DNA of 64,000 nt from Halothiobacillus sp. GTDB taxonomy: Bacteria; Pseudomonadota; Gammaproteobacteria; Halothiobacillales; Halothiobacillaceae. The stretch is from the NCBI GenBank assembly GCA_011389965.1, contig JAABTF010000005.1:1-64000 (forward strand), in the 5' to 3' direction. The translations under genes were made by a program, and so were the position numbers. This document shows positions 55,738-64,000 of this stretch, one piece after another. Positions within the stretch are counted from its first letter, which is position 1. Each line of letters starts with the position of its first letter. The notes under the pieces were generated by a model. It did not search any database. It had not been told where the DNA came from and saw only the letters and a list, made by a program, of their open reading frames with translations.

Positions 55738-57324
55738 TCAGTCGGCCTGGCCGTCGGCCAGGTCGATGTTCCAAGGCAGGAGTTGATCGACGGCGTTGAC
55801 CGGATGGTCATTGATTCGCTCGATCACGGCATGCAGGTAGCGGAACGGGTCGAGGCCGTTGAGCTTCGCCGTGCCGATCAGGCTGTAGATCATTGCCGCA
55901 CTCTCCCCGCCGGCGTCCGAGCCGGCAAAGAGGTAGTTCTTCCGCCCCAGCGCCACGCTACGGATGGCCCGTTCGGCGGCATTGTTGTCGATCTCGACCT
56001 CGCCATGATCCCGGTACCGCAGCAGGGCATCCCAGCGATTGCGGGCATAGGCGATCGCCCGGGCGAGATCGGACTTGGCCGAGACCTGGGTCAGCAACTC
56101 GTCGAGCCAACATTTCAGCTCGTCGAGCAACGGCCCGGCACGGGCCTGGCGTGCGGTCCGGCGAACGTCGGGCCGCTCTCCCCGGATATCAGCTTCGATG
56201 GCGTACAACGCCCCGATTCGGTCAATGGCCTCTTTCGCCTGGGCGCTGTTGTTGGCCTTCCAGATATCGTGGAACTTGCGCCGGACATGGGCCCAGCAGG
56301 CGGCCTCGTGGATTCGGCCGGTCCGGTAGAGGTTGTTGAAACCGGCAAAGCCGTCGGCATGCAGGGTGCCGGCAAACCCGGCCAGGTGCTGGGTGGGATG
56401 CTTGCCCTTGCGGTCCGGGGAAAAGCGGAAGGCGACGGCCGGCGGCTGATCGCTACCGGCCGCCGGTCGCTCGTCCCGGGCATAGGCCCAGAGTCGCCCG
56501 GTGCGGGTCTTGCCCCGACCCGGGGCGAGCACCGGCACCGTGGTGTCATCGCCATGGACGGTGGTGCCGGCCATGACGTAGTGGAACAGGGCATCACCCA
56601 GGGGACGAAGCAGGTTGGCCGAGGCACCGACCCAGTCGGCCAGGGTCGACCGGGACAGGGGCACGCCCTCCCGGGCGTAGATCTCGGTCTGGCGATAGAG
56701 CGGCAGGTGATCGGCGTACTTGGCGGTCAGCACCTGGGCCAGCAGGCCCGCCCCGGCCCGGCTGCGGGCCACGGGACGACCGACGGCCGGGGCCTGGACG
56801 ATCGACTGGCAGCCCCGGCAGCGGTGCTTGGGGCGGACATGGCGCTTGACGGTGAACGAGGCCGGGACGTAGTCGAGGATCTCGGTGACGTCCTCGCCGA
56901 GATAGTCCAGCCTCCCGCCGCAGTCTGGGCAGGCGCAGTCGTTATCGTGGGTGATGATCTCTCGGGGCAGATGGTCCGGGATGGGTTCCCGGTTCGCCGA
57001 CCGGCGATTGGTCGGGCCTTTCTTCTTGTCCGCCCCGATGGCTTCCGCCTCCTCGGCCTCGAGCGAGCCGATGGCCAACTCGAGTTGGGCAATACGGGTC
57101 TCGATCTTCTCGGAGGAGCGACCGAACTGGATGCGGCGCAGCCGCTCGAGTTCGAGCTTCATTCGCTCGAGACGAGCATCCCGTTCCTCGATCTGCTCGT
57201 TGAGCGAACGGATCTCGGTCTGCTGCTCGACCAGCGTCGACTGCTGGCTCTGGATCTGCGCCAACCGCTCGAGCAGTTCGGCCTTGAGGGCCTCGACATC
57301 GTTGGGCAGATCCGTGGAATTCAT
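55738..57324 (-). CDS. tnpC: IS66 family transposase TnpC
   Basis: ITHDNDCACPDCGGRLDYLGEDVTEILDYVPASFTVKRHVRPKHRC; HADGFAGFNNLY. Confidence 0.96.
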   Translation of the reverse strand: MNSTDLPNDVEALKAELLERLAQIQSQQSTLVEQQTEIRSLNEQIEERDARLERMKLELERLRRIQFGRSSEKIETRIAQLELAIGSLEAEEAEAIGADKKKGPTNRRSANREPIPDHLPREIITHDNDCACPDCGGRLDYLGEDVTEILDYVPASFTVKRHVRPKHRCRGCQSIVQAPAVGRPVARSRAGAGLLAQVLTAKYADHLPLYRQTEIYAREGVPLSRSTLADWVGASANLLRPLGDALFHYVMAGTTVHGDDTTVPVLAPGRGKTRTGRLWAYARDERPAAGSDQPPAVAFRFSPDRKGKHPTQHLAGFAGTLHADGFAGFNNLYRTGRIHEAACWAHVRRKFHDIWKANNSAQAKEAIDRIGALYAIEADIRGERPDVRRTARQARAGPLLDELKCWLDELLTQVSAKSDLARAIAYARNRWDALLRYRDHGEVEIDNNAAERAIRSVALGRKNYLFAGSDAGGESAAMIYSLIGTAKLNGLDPFRYLHAVIERINDHPVNAVDQLLPWNIDLADGQAD

Positions 57325-57384
57325 GCGGTACATTATCCCACAAACACCCCGAAACCGGGAGTGGAAAATGCCCTTAAAACGGCA

Positions 57385-57732
57385 TCAGGAGGCGATCCGG
57401 GGTCGGTCGGTACGCACCGGCATTCGCCAATCGATGCCCTCGATCAGCATGGCCAGTTGAGCGGCCGTCAAGGACACCGAACCGGCCTCGGCGATAGGCC
57501 AGACGAAGCGGCCTTTCTCCAATCGCTTGTAGTAGAGACACAGACCCTGACCGTCCCACCAGAGCACCTTGACCCGGTCACCTCGTCGGCCACGAAAGGC
57601 GAACACCTGGCCGGAGAACGGATCGGCCTCGATGGCGTGCTGGACCACGGCGGCCAGCCCGTCGAAGCCCTTGCGCATGTCGGTGGTCCCGGCGACCAGG
57701 AAGATCCGGGTGCCGGCCGGCGGGGCGATCAT
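57385..57732 (-). CDS. tnpB: IS66 accessory protein TnpB
   Basis: RIFLVAGTTDMRKGFDGLAAVVQHAIEADPFSGQVFAFRGRRGDRVKVLWWDGQG. Confidence 0.97.
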   Translation of the reverse strand: MIAPPAGTRIFLVAGTTDMRKGFDGLAAVVQHAIEADPFSGQVFAFRGRRGDRVKVLWWDGQGLCLYYKRLEKGRFVWPIAEAGSVSLTAAQLAMLIEGIDWRMPVRTDRPRIAS

Positions 57733-58136
57733 CGCAGGGTCTCCAGGGCGACTTGCAGCACGGCAGGATTGACAGAGCCCGACACCGTCAACCGATGCCC
57801 ACCGGCCGTCGTGATCGACAGGTGGCCGCCTTGAGCCGGCCCACCTTTAGGCCGGGACTCGACCGGCCGGGTGCCGGTGGCGGCTACCGACGACTCTGCC
57901 GCTTCATCGGCAACCACGTTGACCGGGATCAGCGAGGCACGGTCATCGAACCGCCCCTCCCGGTAAGTCTGACGCCACCGGAAGATCAGGTTGGCATTGA
58001 TACCGTGGGCCCGTGCCACCTCGGACACCGATCGGTGCTCGGCAAGCGTTTCCTCGACGACCTGCCGCTTGAACGCCGGGCTATAGCGCCGACGGCGCCT
58101 GATGGCTGATTCCGTGTGATGCATATAGGTGTCCAC
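57729..58136 (-). CDS. tnpA: IS66-type TnpA (GTG start at 58136 or ATG at 58124)
   Basis: RRRRYSPAFKRQVVEETLAEHRSVSEVARAHGINANLIFRWRQTYREG. Confidence 0.95.
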   Translation of the reverse strand: MDTYMHHTESAIRRRRRYSPAFKRQVVEETLAEHRSVSEVARAHGINANLIFRWRQTYREGRFDDRASLIPVNVVADEAAESSVAATGTRPVESRPKGGPAQGGHLSITTAGGHRLTVSGSVNPAVLQVALETLR

Positions 58137-58272
58137 TTATCGTTAGGTGGACACCTATCGTGCCCACCGTTGGAGGTAGGCAAGGATCATGCGGAAGGAT
58201 TAGCTCCGTGGGAATGCGGTGCTGGTCGGACGCTTACCGAAGAGGTGTCTCCGAAGACGTATCTCTTGGCGG

Positions 58273-61200
58273 CTAACTGCGCCGATCCCACCATGCCAGC
58301 ATCGACGGCGTGAACAGCAGCGTCAGCGGGGTGGCCACCAGCAGCCCGCCGGCAATCGCGGTGGCCAGTTGCACCCAGTACTGGGTGGAGGGTGCGCCGA
58401 TGGAGAATTCCCGCCCCATCATGTCGATGGTCAGACCAAAGACCATCGGCGCGAGCCCCAGAACCGTGGTCACGGTGGTCAGCAGGACGGGACGCAGGCG
58501 CTGGGCGCCGGTACGCAGGGCGGCATCGACGGTTTCGATGCCGTCACGCCGCAACTGGTTAAAGGTGTCGATCAGCACGATGTTGTTGTTGACCACCACG
58601 CCGGCCAGGGCGATCACGCCGATGCCGCTCATCACCACCGAAAACGCCTCGCCGCGCAAGATCAGCCCGAGCAGCACCCCGCCGGTGGAAAACACGATCG
58701 CGGTGAGTACCAGGACCGCTTGGCCGAAGCTGTTGAACTGGGTCACCAGGATTAGCAGCATCAAGGCGATCGCCAGTGCGAAGGCGCCAGCCAGAAAGCG
58801 CCCCGCCTCGGCTTGGTCCTCTTGCTGCCCGCGGAAGGCCAACTCCACCCCCCCGGGGAGCGGGTGCTCCGCCAGCCAGGCCTCCAGCGCGCCCACCCGT
58901 TCGTCGACAAGCCGGCCGGCGGCAACGTCCGCCTCCACGGTCAGGGTGCGCGCCCCGTCAACACGATTGATGATCCCGGTCTTGGGAGCGGGAACGAACT
59001 CGACGAAATTGCGGGCGGGCACCAGGCCCGCCTCCGTGGGCACCCGCAGGTTGACCAACTGAGCCAGGTTGCGTTCATCGAAGGGAAAACGCACCCGGAT
59101 ATCCACTTCCTCGTCGGCATCCGCCGGGCGATAACCGCCCAGTGCCAGTCCACGCGTGAGCATCTGCACCGCGCTGCCCAACAGGCTGACGTCAGCACCG
59201 AAGCGCGCCGCCTCGCGATGATCGACCTCCAGGCGCATCTCGATGCCCGGCAGGGGACGGTCATCCTCGACATCGACGAAACCACCCACCACTGCCATGC
59301 CGCGGCGCAGATGCTCTACGGCCTCGACCAGGGGACCGACATCGTCGGCCTTGTCGTCCGCCGCGAGTTGCAGGACGATTGGCTTGCCCTCGCTAGGACC
59401 GCCCGACTCGGTCAGAAACTGCAGGCGCACGCCGGCCACGTCGGTCAGATCCGCCCTCAGTTGCTCGAGGATCTCGGCGGCGGGCGGGCGCCGCTGCCAA
59501 TCGACCAGGTCGAGCTGGATAACGCCAATCACGTCCTCGGCATAGTCCTGGGCCAGCCGGTCCTGCTGCGACCCGATGCTGCGCGCATAGACGGTTTCGA
59601 ACGCCGGATGGTCGTACAGTCGGATTTCGACCCGGCGGACCAGCTCGTCGGCCTCCCAGACCGAGAGATCCCCGCGGGCCTGCACCTGAATCTGGGCAAA
59701 GCGCGGCTCGACCTCGGGGAAGAAATCCACGCCCTTCCCCAATTCGCCGTAGGCGACGTACAGCCCCGCCGTCAGCAGAAACACCGCCGCGAACGTCTGC
59801 CCGGGGTGGGCGACGGTCCAGCGCAGCATGTGGACGTAGCGTGCCGTGCCGCCGTCAAGCTCGTCGAAACGCCCGGCCTCCGCGGCGCGGATGCGCCGGA
59901 CCTGTTCGGGGCGGCTGACCACCTGCTGCCGGGAGAGAGTCGCGGCAAGGACCGGGATGAACAGGAGGGCCATGAGCAGGGACATCAGCAGGGTGACGAT
60001 CACTGTCGCCGGCAGGTAGAACATGAACTCCCCCACCAGGCCCGGCCAGAACAGCAAGGGGAAAAAGACCGCCAGGGTGGTGGCCACGGAGGCGATGATC
60101 GGCCAGGCCATACGCTGTGCCGCTGCCAGATACGCCGTCTGTCCCTTGTCCTCGGCCAGATAGCGATCGGCCTGCTCGACCACCACGATGGCCCCGTCGA
60201 CCAGCATGCCCACCACCAGGATCAAGGCGAACAGCACCACGATGTTGAGGGTAAAGCCCATCAGGTGCAGCACCAGCACCCCGCTCAAGAAAGCACCGGG
60301 AATCGCCAGTCCCACCAGCCAGGACGAGCGCCCGCCCAACGCGACGACGATGGTGAGCATGACCAGGAGAACGGCGGTCAGCACGTTGTTCTCCAGATCA
60401 CCGAGCAGATCACGGATATCCTCGGCACTGTCCTGCAGGTAGCGCACCTCGATACCGCCCGGCCAATCGGCCCGAGTCGTTTCAATTACCTCGCGCGCCT
60501 CGGCCACCGTATCGAGAATATTGGCCCCGCCGCGCTTGCGGATCTCCAGCGACACGGCCGGTTCGCCATCAATGCGGACAAAGCCCTCCGGGTCCTTGAA
60601 GGTCCGTCGCGCCTCGCCCACTTCCTGGAAGGTCACCACCGTGCCCGCGCGAGCGATCACCGGCAGTTCGAGCACATCCTCGACCGACTCGATCACGCCC
60701 GGGACCTTGATCGAGAGGCGACCGCCCCCCGAATCCAGTTCGCCGGCGGCGACCAAGCGGTTGTTTCGCCCGATCGCCTCGACCAGTTCGTTGTAGGGAA
60801 GTCGATAGGTCTCGAGTGTCTGCGGGTCGACCAGCACCTCGAGTAAATCCTCGCGATCCCCGCCGATCTCGACCTCGAGGACACCGGGCAACGCCTCGAT
60901 TCGATCGCGCAGGTCGCGGGCGATCTGCACTAGGGTGCGCTCGGGCACCGAGCCCGACAACGTGGCCGTCAGCACCGGGAACATCGACAGGTCGACCTCG
61001 GTGACGGTGGGCTCCTCCGCCCCGGCCGGCAGCTCGGGCTTGGCCAGGTCGACCTCCTCGCGAACGTCAGCCAGCGCGCGGCGGTTGTCGTAGCCGGGGT
61101 CGAAATCCAGCCGGATCAGGGCGAACCCTTGGCCAGCGCTGGCGTGCAGCTCGTCGAGTCCCTCGATCCCCGCCAGCTCGCGTTCCAGGGGACGGACCAG

Positions 61201-61389
61201 GAGTCGCTCGCTGTCGTCCGGAGAAATCCCCGGATAGGACACCGTGATGAAGTAAATCGGCACGTCGACGTCCGGCGCCGCCTCCTTGGCGATCATGGCG
61301 TAGGACATCCCGCCCGCCGCCAGCAGTCCCAGGAGCAGCACGAGCACGCTGCGGCTGCGGCCGAACAGGAGGGCGAGCAGACCGTTCAC
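58273..61389 (-). CDS. Efflux RND transporter permease subunit
   Basis: 1038 aa AcrB-like; KEAAPDVDVPIYFITVSYPGISPDDSERLLVRPLE. Confidence 0.95.
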   Translation of the reverse strand: MNGLLALLFGRSRSVLVLLLGLLAAGGMSYAMIAKEAAPDVDVPIYFITVSYPGISPDDSERLLVRPLERELAGIEGLDELHASAGQGFALIRLDFDPGYDNRRALADVREEVDLAKPELPAGAEEPTVTEVDLSMFPVLTATLSGSVPERTLVQIARDLRDRIEALPGVLEVEIGGDREDLLEVLVDPQTLETYRLPYNELVEAIGRNNRLVAAGELDSGGGRLSIKVPGVIESVEDVLELPVIARAGTVVTFQEVGEARRTFKDPEGFVRIDGEPAVSLEIRKRGGANILDTVAEAREVIETTRADWPGGIEVRYLQDSAEDIRDLLGDLENNVLTAVLLVMLTIVVALGGRSSWLVGLAIPGAFLSGVLVLHLMGFTLNIVVLFALILVVGMLVDGAIVVVEQADRYLAEDKGQTAYLAAAQRMAWPIIASVATTLAVFFPLLFWPGLVGEFMFYLPATVIVTLLMSLLMALLFIPVLAATLSRQQVVSRPEQVRRIRAAEAGRFDELDGGTARYVHMLRWTVAHPGQTFAAVFLLTAGLYVAYGELGKGVDFFPEVEPRFAQIQVQARGDLSVWEADELVRRVEIRLYDHPAFETVYARSIGSQQDRLAQDYAEDVIGVIQLDLVDWQRRPPAAEILEQLRADLTDVAGVRLQFLTESGGPSEGKPIVLQLAADDKADDVGPLVEAVEHLRRGMAVVGGFVDVEDDRPLPGIEMRLEVDHREAARFGADVSLLGSAVQMLTRGLALGGYRPADADEEVDIRVRFPFDERNLAQLVNLRVPTEAGLVPARNFVEFVPAPKTGIINRVDGARTLTVEADVAAGRLVDERVGALEAWLAEHPLPGGVELAFRGQQEDQAEAGRFLAGAFALAIALMLLILVTQFNSFGQAVLVLTAIVFSTGGVLLGLILRGEAFSVVMSGIGVIALAGVVVNNNIVLIDTFNQLRRDGIETVDAALRTGAQRLRPVLLTTVTTVLGLAPMVFGLTIDMMGREFSIGAPSTQYWVQLATAIAGGLLVATPLTLLFTPSMLAWWDRRS

Positions 61390-62486
61390 GTACCGCTCTC
61401 CCCCTCGCCAGCCGCACCCTTCGTCCCGCCGACATCGAGTCGATCACCGTCGCGGACGAACCCCTGCCCCAGGGTAATCAGGTGGACTTCGTCGGGCAGC
61501 CCGGTGACCCACACCTGGCGGGCATCGGCCCGCACCGGCTTGACGGGAATGAAGCGGGCACGCCATTCGCCATCGTCTTTCTCGGCCACCTTGACACCCA
61601 GTTGGCCGTCCCCGTCCTGCGAAATCAGGGCGGGCGTCACGCCATGGGCACGCACCTGTTCGACCGGAATCGCCACGGTCACGCTGGTCCCGGCGGGCAG
61701 GTCACGATCGGGGTTGTCCACGCGCACCCGGGCGAGAAAGGTGCGCGTTCGTTCATCGGCCAGGGCCGAGACATAGCGGACCACCCCCTCGCGCACCATG
61801 TCATCGAAAAAGGTCACGCGGGCAGTCTGGCCTTCGGTGATTTCGGTCACGCGGTGCTGGGGAATCTGGACGACCGCCCGCAACGGATCGTTCTCAACGA
61901 CCTCGGCAATCGGGTCGCCTTCGGCCACAAAATCGCCACGCCGGGCGATCTGCCGATTGAGCACGCCGCCGATGGGAGTGACCACCCGGGTGTGCTCTAT
62001 TTCGAGCTCAATGGCCGCCACGCGCGCCCGGGCCGCTTCCAGAGCGGCACGGGCCCTCTCGACCTGCAGGCGGGCCTGGAAGCCCTGATCGGCCAGCCTG
62101 TCGGCCGCCTCGAAATCCCCTCGGGCCTCCCGCTCGGCGGCACGCGCCTCGCTCAACCGCGCCTGGCGATCGGTCATGTCCAGGCGGGCGATCAGGTCCC
62201 CCGCGGCCACGATGGCGCCTTCCTTCACCGGGGTCTCGATCACATCCCCACCGGTCTTGGCCCTTACCCGGACAATCTGCTCGGGCTCGGCGTGTCCCTG
62301 CAATGTCACCACGCGCTTGATCGGCTCGGCCCGGCTGTTGGTCAGACCGACCCGCACGGCCTCTTGACGCTCGACCGCCTTGCTTGCCGGTTGGGGCGAT
62401 TCACCGGTCGCCAACCAGCCCACCAGCAGGACGGCCACCAGGCCAATCCCCAACCAGACGGCGTGACGCTCCATCCATTCCTTCAT
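61386..62486 (-). CDS. Efflux RND transporter periplasmic adaptor subunit
   Basis: Membrane-fusion barrel-hairpin: VRAKTGGDVIETPVKEGAIVAAGDLIARLD; overlaps permease. Confidence 0.94.
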   Translation of the reverse strand: MKEWMERHAVWLGIGLVAVLLVGWLATGESPQPASKAVERQEAVRVGLTNSRAEPIKRVVTLQGHAEPEQIVRVRAKTGGDVIETPVKEGAIVAAGDLIARLDMTDRQARLSEARAAEREARGDFEAADRLADQGFQARLQVERARAALEAARARVAAIELEIEHTRVVTPIGGVLNRQIARRGDFVAEGDPIAEVVENDPLRAVVQIPQHRVTEITEGQTARVTFFDDMVREGVVRYVSALADERTRTFLARVRVDNPDRDLPAGTSVTVAIPVEQVRAHGVTPALISQDGDGQLGVKVAEKDDGEWRARFIPVKPVRADARQVWVTGLPDEVHLITLGQGFVRDGDRLDVGGTKGAAGEGESGT

Positions 62487-62552
62487 GACTCATCCATCAT
62501 TGTGCAACCTCGCGGTATTTATCGGCCTTGCCCGCACGCCCACCAATAACGA

Positions 62553-64000
62553 CTATCGAGCGGCGAGGCGATTCCAAGCCAGCTTGTAGACTTCCAGCAC
62601 GGCGTAGGAGAGCAGCCCGATGGCCAGTATGAGCCCGCCGTCGCCCAGCGATAATGGCTCGGTGGCAAAAATGACCTGCATGAACGGCAGATAGGTCATC
62701 GCCAACTGCGCGACCACCACCCCGCCGACCGCCAGCCAGACCGGTCGCGTGGCTTTGAGCGCCGCCCAGTCCAGCGAACTACCTTGGATGTTTCGGATGA
62801 AGAACAACTGGAATATCTCGAGGACGACCAGGGTATTCATCGCCATGGTGCGCGCCGATTCCACCGAATGCCCTCGCTCGATGGCAAACCAGTACACGCC
62901 AAAGACGGCAACCACGAAAAGCAGGCCGACCACGGCAATGTAGAGCAGCCAGCCATGGCTGAGAAGGGGGTCATCACGCGACCGTGGCGGGCGCTGCATG
63001 GCCGTCTTCTCGGTCGGCTCGAAAGCCAGCGCCAGGCCCAGGCTCGTGGCGGTGACCAGGTTGATCCAGAGAATCTGGATGGGCGTCACGGGGAGGGTCA
63101 TGCCTGCCAGGAGCGCGACGATAATCGTCAATGCCTCCCCCGCATTGGTGGGCAACGTCCAGCTGATCACCTTCTTGATGTTGTCGTAGACCGTCCGCCC
63201 CTCGCGGACCGCGGCAACGATGGAGGCAAAGTTATCGTCCGCCAGCACCAGGTCGGAGACCTCCTTGGCCGCCTCGCTCCCTTTCTGTCCCATGGCAATA
63301 CCGGCGTCGGCCCGTTTGAGGGCCGGCGTGTCGTTCACGCCATCGCCAGTCATCGCGACACTATGCCCCTGGCTTTGCAGGGCCTCCACCAGATGCAGCT
63401 TGTGTTCTGGGCTGCTGCGGGCAAAGATATCCGTGCTGAGCACCGCGCGTTTCAGCTCTTCATCCGATAACTTTTCCAACTCCGCCCCGGTGATCACGTC
63501 GGCAGAGTTCTCCAAACCGACCTGGGCGGCGATCGCCTTGGCGGTGCCGGCGTGATCGCCGGTGATCATCTTTACGCGAATACCGGCACGGCGACATTCG
63601 GCCACCGCATCGATCGCTTCCCTGCGTGGGGGGTCGGACAATCCCACCAGGCCCTGGAAGATCAGGCCGTCCTCGACATCGTGATGCTCCAGCACCACGT
63701 GGCTTGCCTCCACGGGGCGCTCGGCCAGGGCAAGCACTCGCTGGCCGTGGGAGGTCATCTCCTCGGCCTGTTCCCACCAGTAGTCGGCATCCAGGGACAG
63801 CGTCCGGTCACCCTCGCCCCGCTCGCGGTCACACATGCCCAGGACCTGTTCCGGTGCGCCCTTGACGAAAATGCGGGCATGTTCCTCATGATCATGATTC
63901 AGAGTGGCCATGAACCGATGCCCCGAATCGAAGGGAATGGCGTCACTGCGGCTCCAGTGAGCGCGCTCCCCCTCCAGGTCCAGCCCCACGCGGCCCGCGA
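62553..64000 (-). CDS. Cation-transporting P-type ATPase, C-terminal part (runs off the window)
   Basis: VKMITGDHAGTAKAIAAQVGL; VAMTGDGVNDTPALKRADAGIAMGQKGSEAAKE. Confidence 0.94.
   Translation of the reverse strand, partial: AGRVGLDLEGERAHWSRSDAIPFDSGHRFMATLNHDHEEHARIFVKGAPEQVLGMCDRERGEGDRTLSLDADYWWEQAEEMTSHGQRVLALAERPVEASHVVLEHHDVEDGLIFQGLVGLSDPPRREAIDAVAECRRAGIRVKMITGDHAGTAKAIAAQVGLENSADVITGAELEKLSDEELKRAVLSTDIFARSSPEHKLHLVEALQSQGHSVAMTGDGVNDTPALKRADAGIAMGQKGSEAAKEVSDLVLADDNFASIVAAVREGRTVYDNIKKVISWTLPTNAGEALTIIVALLAGMTLPVTPIQILWINLVTATSLGLALAFEPTEKTAMQRPPRSRDDPLLSHGWLLYIAVVGLLFVVAVFGVYWFAIERGHSVESARTMAMNTLVVLEIFQLFFIRNIQGSSLDWAALKATRPVWLAVGGVVVAQLAMTYLPFMQVIFATEPLSLGDGGLILAIGLLSYAVLEVYKLAWNRLAAR

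Larger units (their letters stand above)
55669..58237 (-). mobile_element. IS66-family insertion sequence, complete (2569 bp)
   Basis: Terminal repeats GTAAGCGTCCGACCAACACC (55669-55688) and GTAAGCGTCCGACCAGCACC (reverse complement of 58218-58237), one mismatch; 8-bp duplication CGAAGAGG at 55661-55668 and 58238-58245; tnpA-tnpB-tnpC. Confidence 0.97.

Noticed and set aside
55783-57834. 683-aa plus-strand ORF across IS66 tnpC/tnpB
   Set aside because: Antisense shadow of three recognised transposition genes.
58813-60846. 677-aa plus-strand ORF opposite the RND permease
   Set aside because: Antisense shadow; no recognisable motif.

Overview
The window is GC-rich and almost entirely coding. 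It looks like a gammaproteobacterial chromosome, possibly a sulfur-oxidising lineage (taxonomic inference, low confidence). Housekeeping blocks: scpB-scpA-M50 peptidase-YciO; rimP-nusA-infB-rbfA-truB-rpsO-pnp; hrcA-grpE-dnaK-dnaJ; nadK-recN; fur/bamE; rnfH-ratA; smpB; hda; ilvD; icd; groES-groEL. Accessory parts: (i) a complete nine-gene N-type (alternate) F1Fo-ATPase operon, atpDCQRBEFAG, 33.76-40.60 kb, just downstream of tRNA-Leu(UAA); (ii) a three-gene RimK ATP-grasp ligase / AstE-AspA-like deacylase / retropepsin-like protease module, 40.8-43.3 kb; (iii) an antiporter/CBS pair and an unlisted entericidin-like small lipoprotein; (iv) an intact IS66-family element, 55669-58237, with near-perfect terminal repeats and a perfect 8-bp target duplication; (v) an RND efflux pump and a partial P-type cation ATPase. 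Notable non-coding signals: two CIRCE operators with the same arm substitution; a sigma70-like promoter followed by an intrinsic terminator in the rimP-nusA leader (candidate attenuator); a possible leaderless smpB promoter; and hairpins in the rpsO, sugE and tnpA leaders. No CRISPR array was seen. No wholly new system can be proven from sequence alone.
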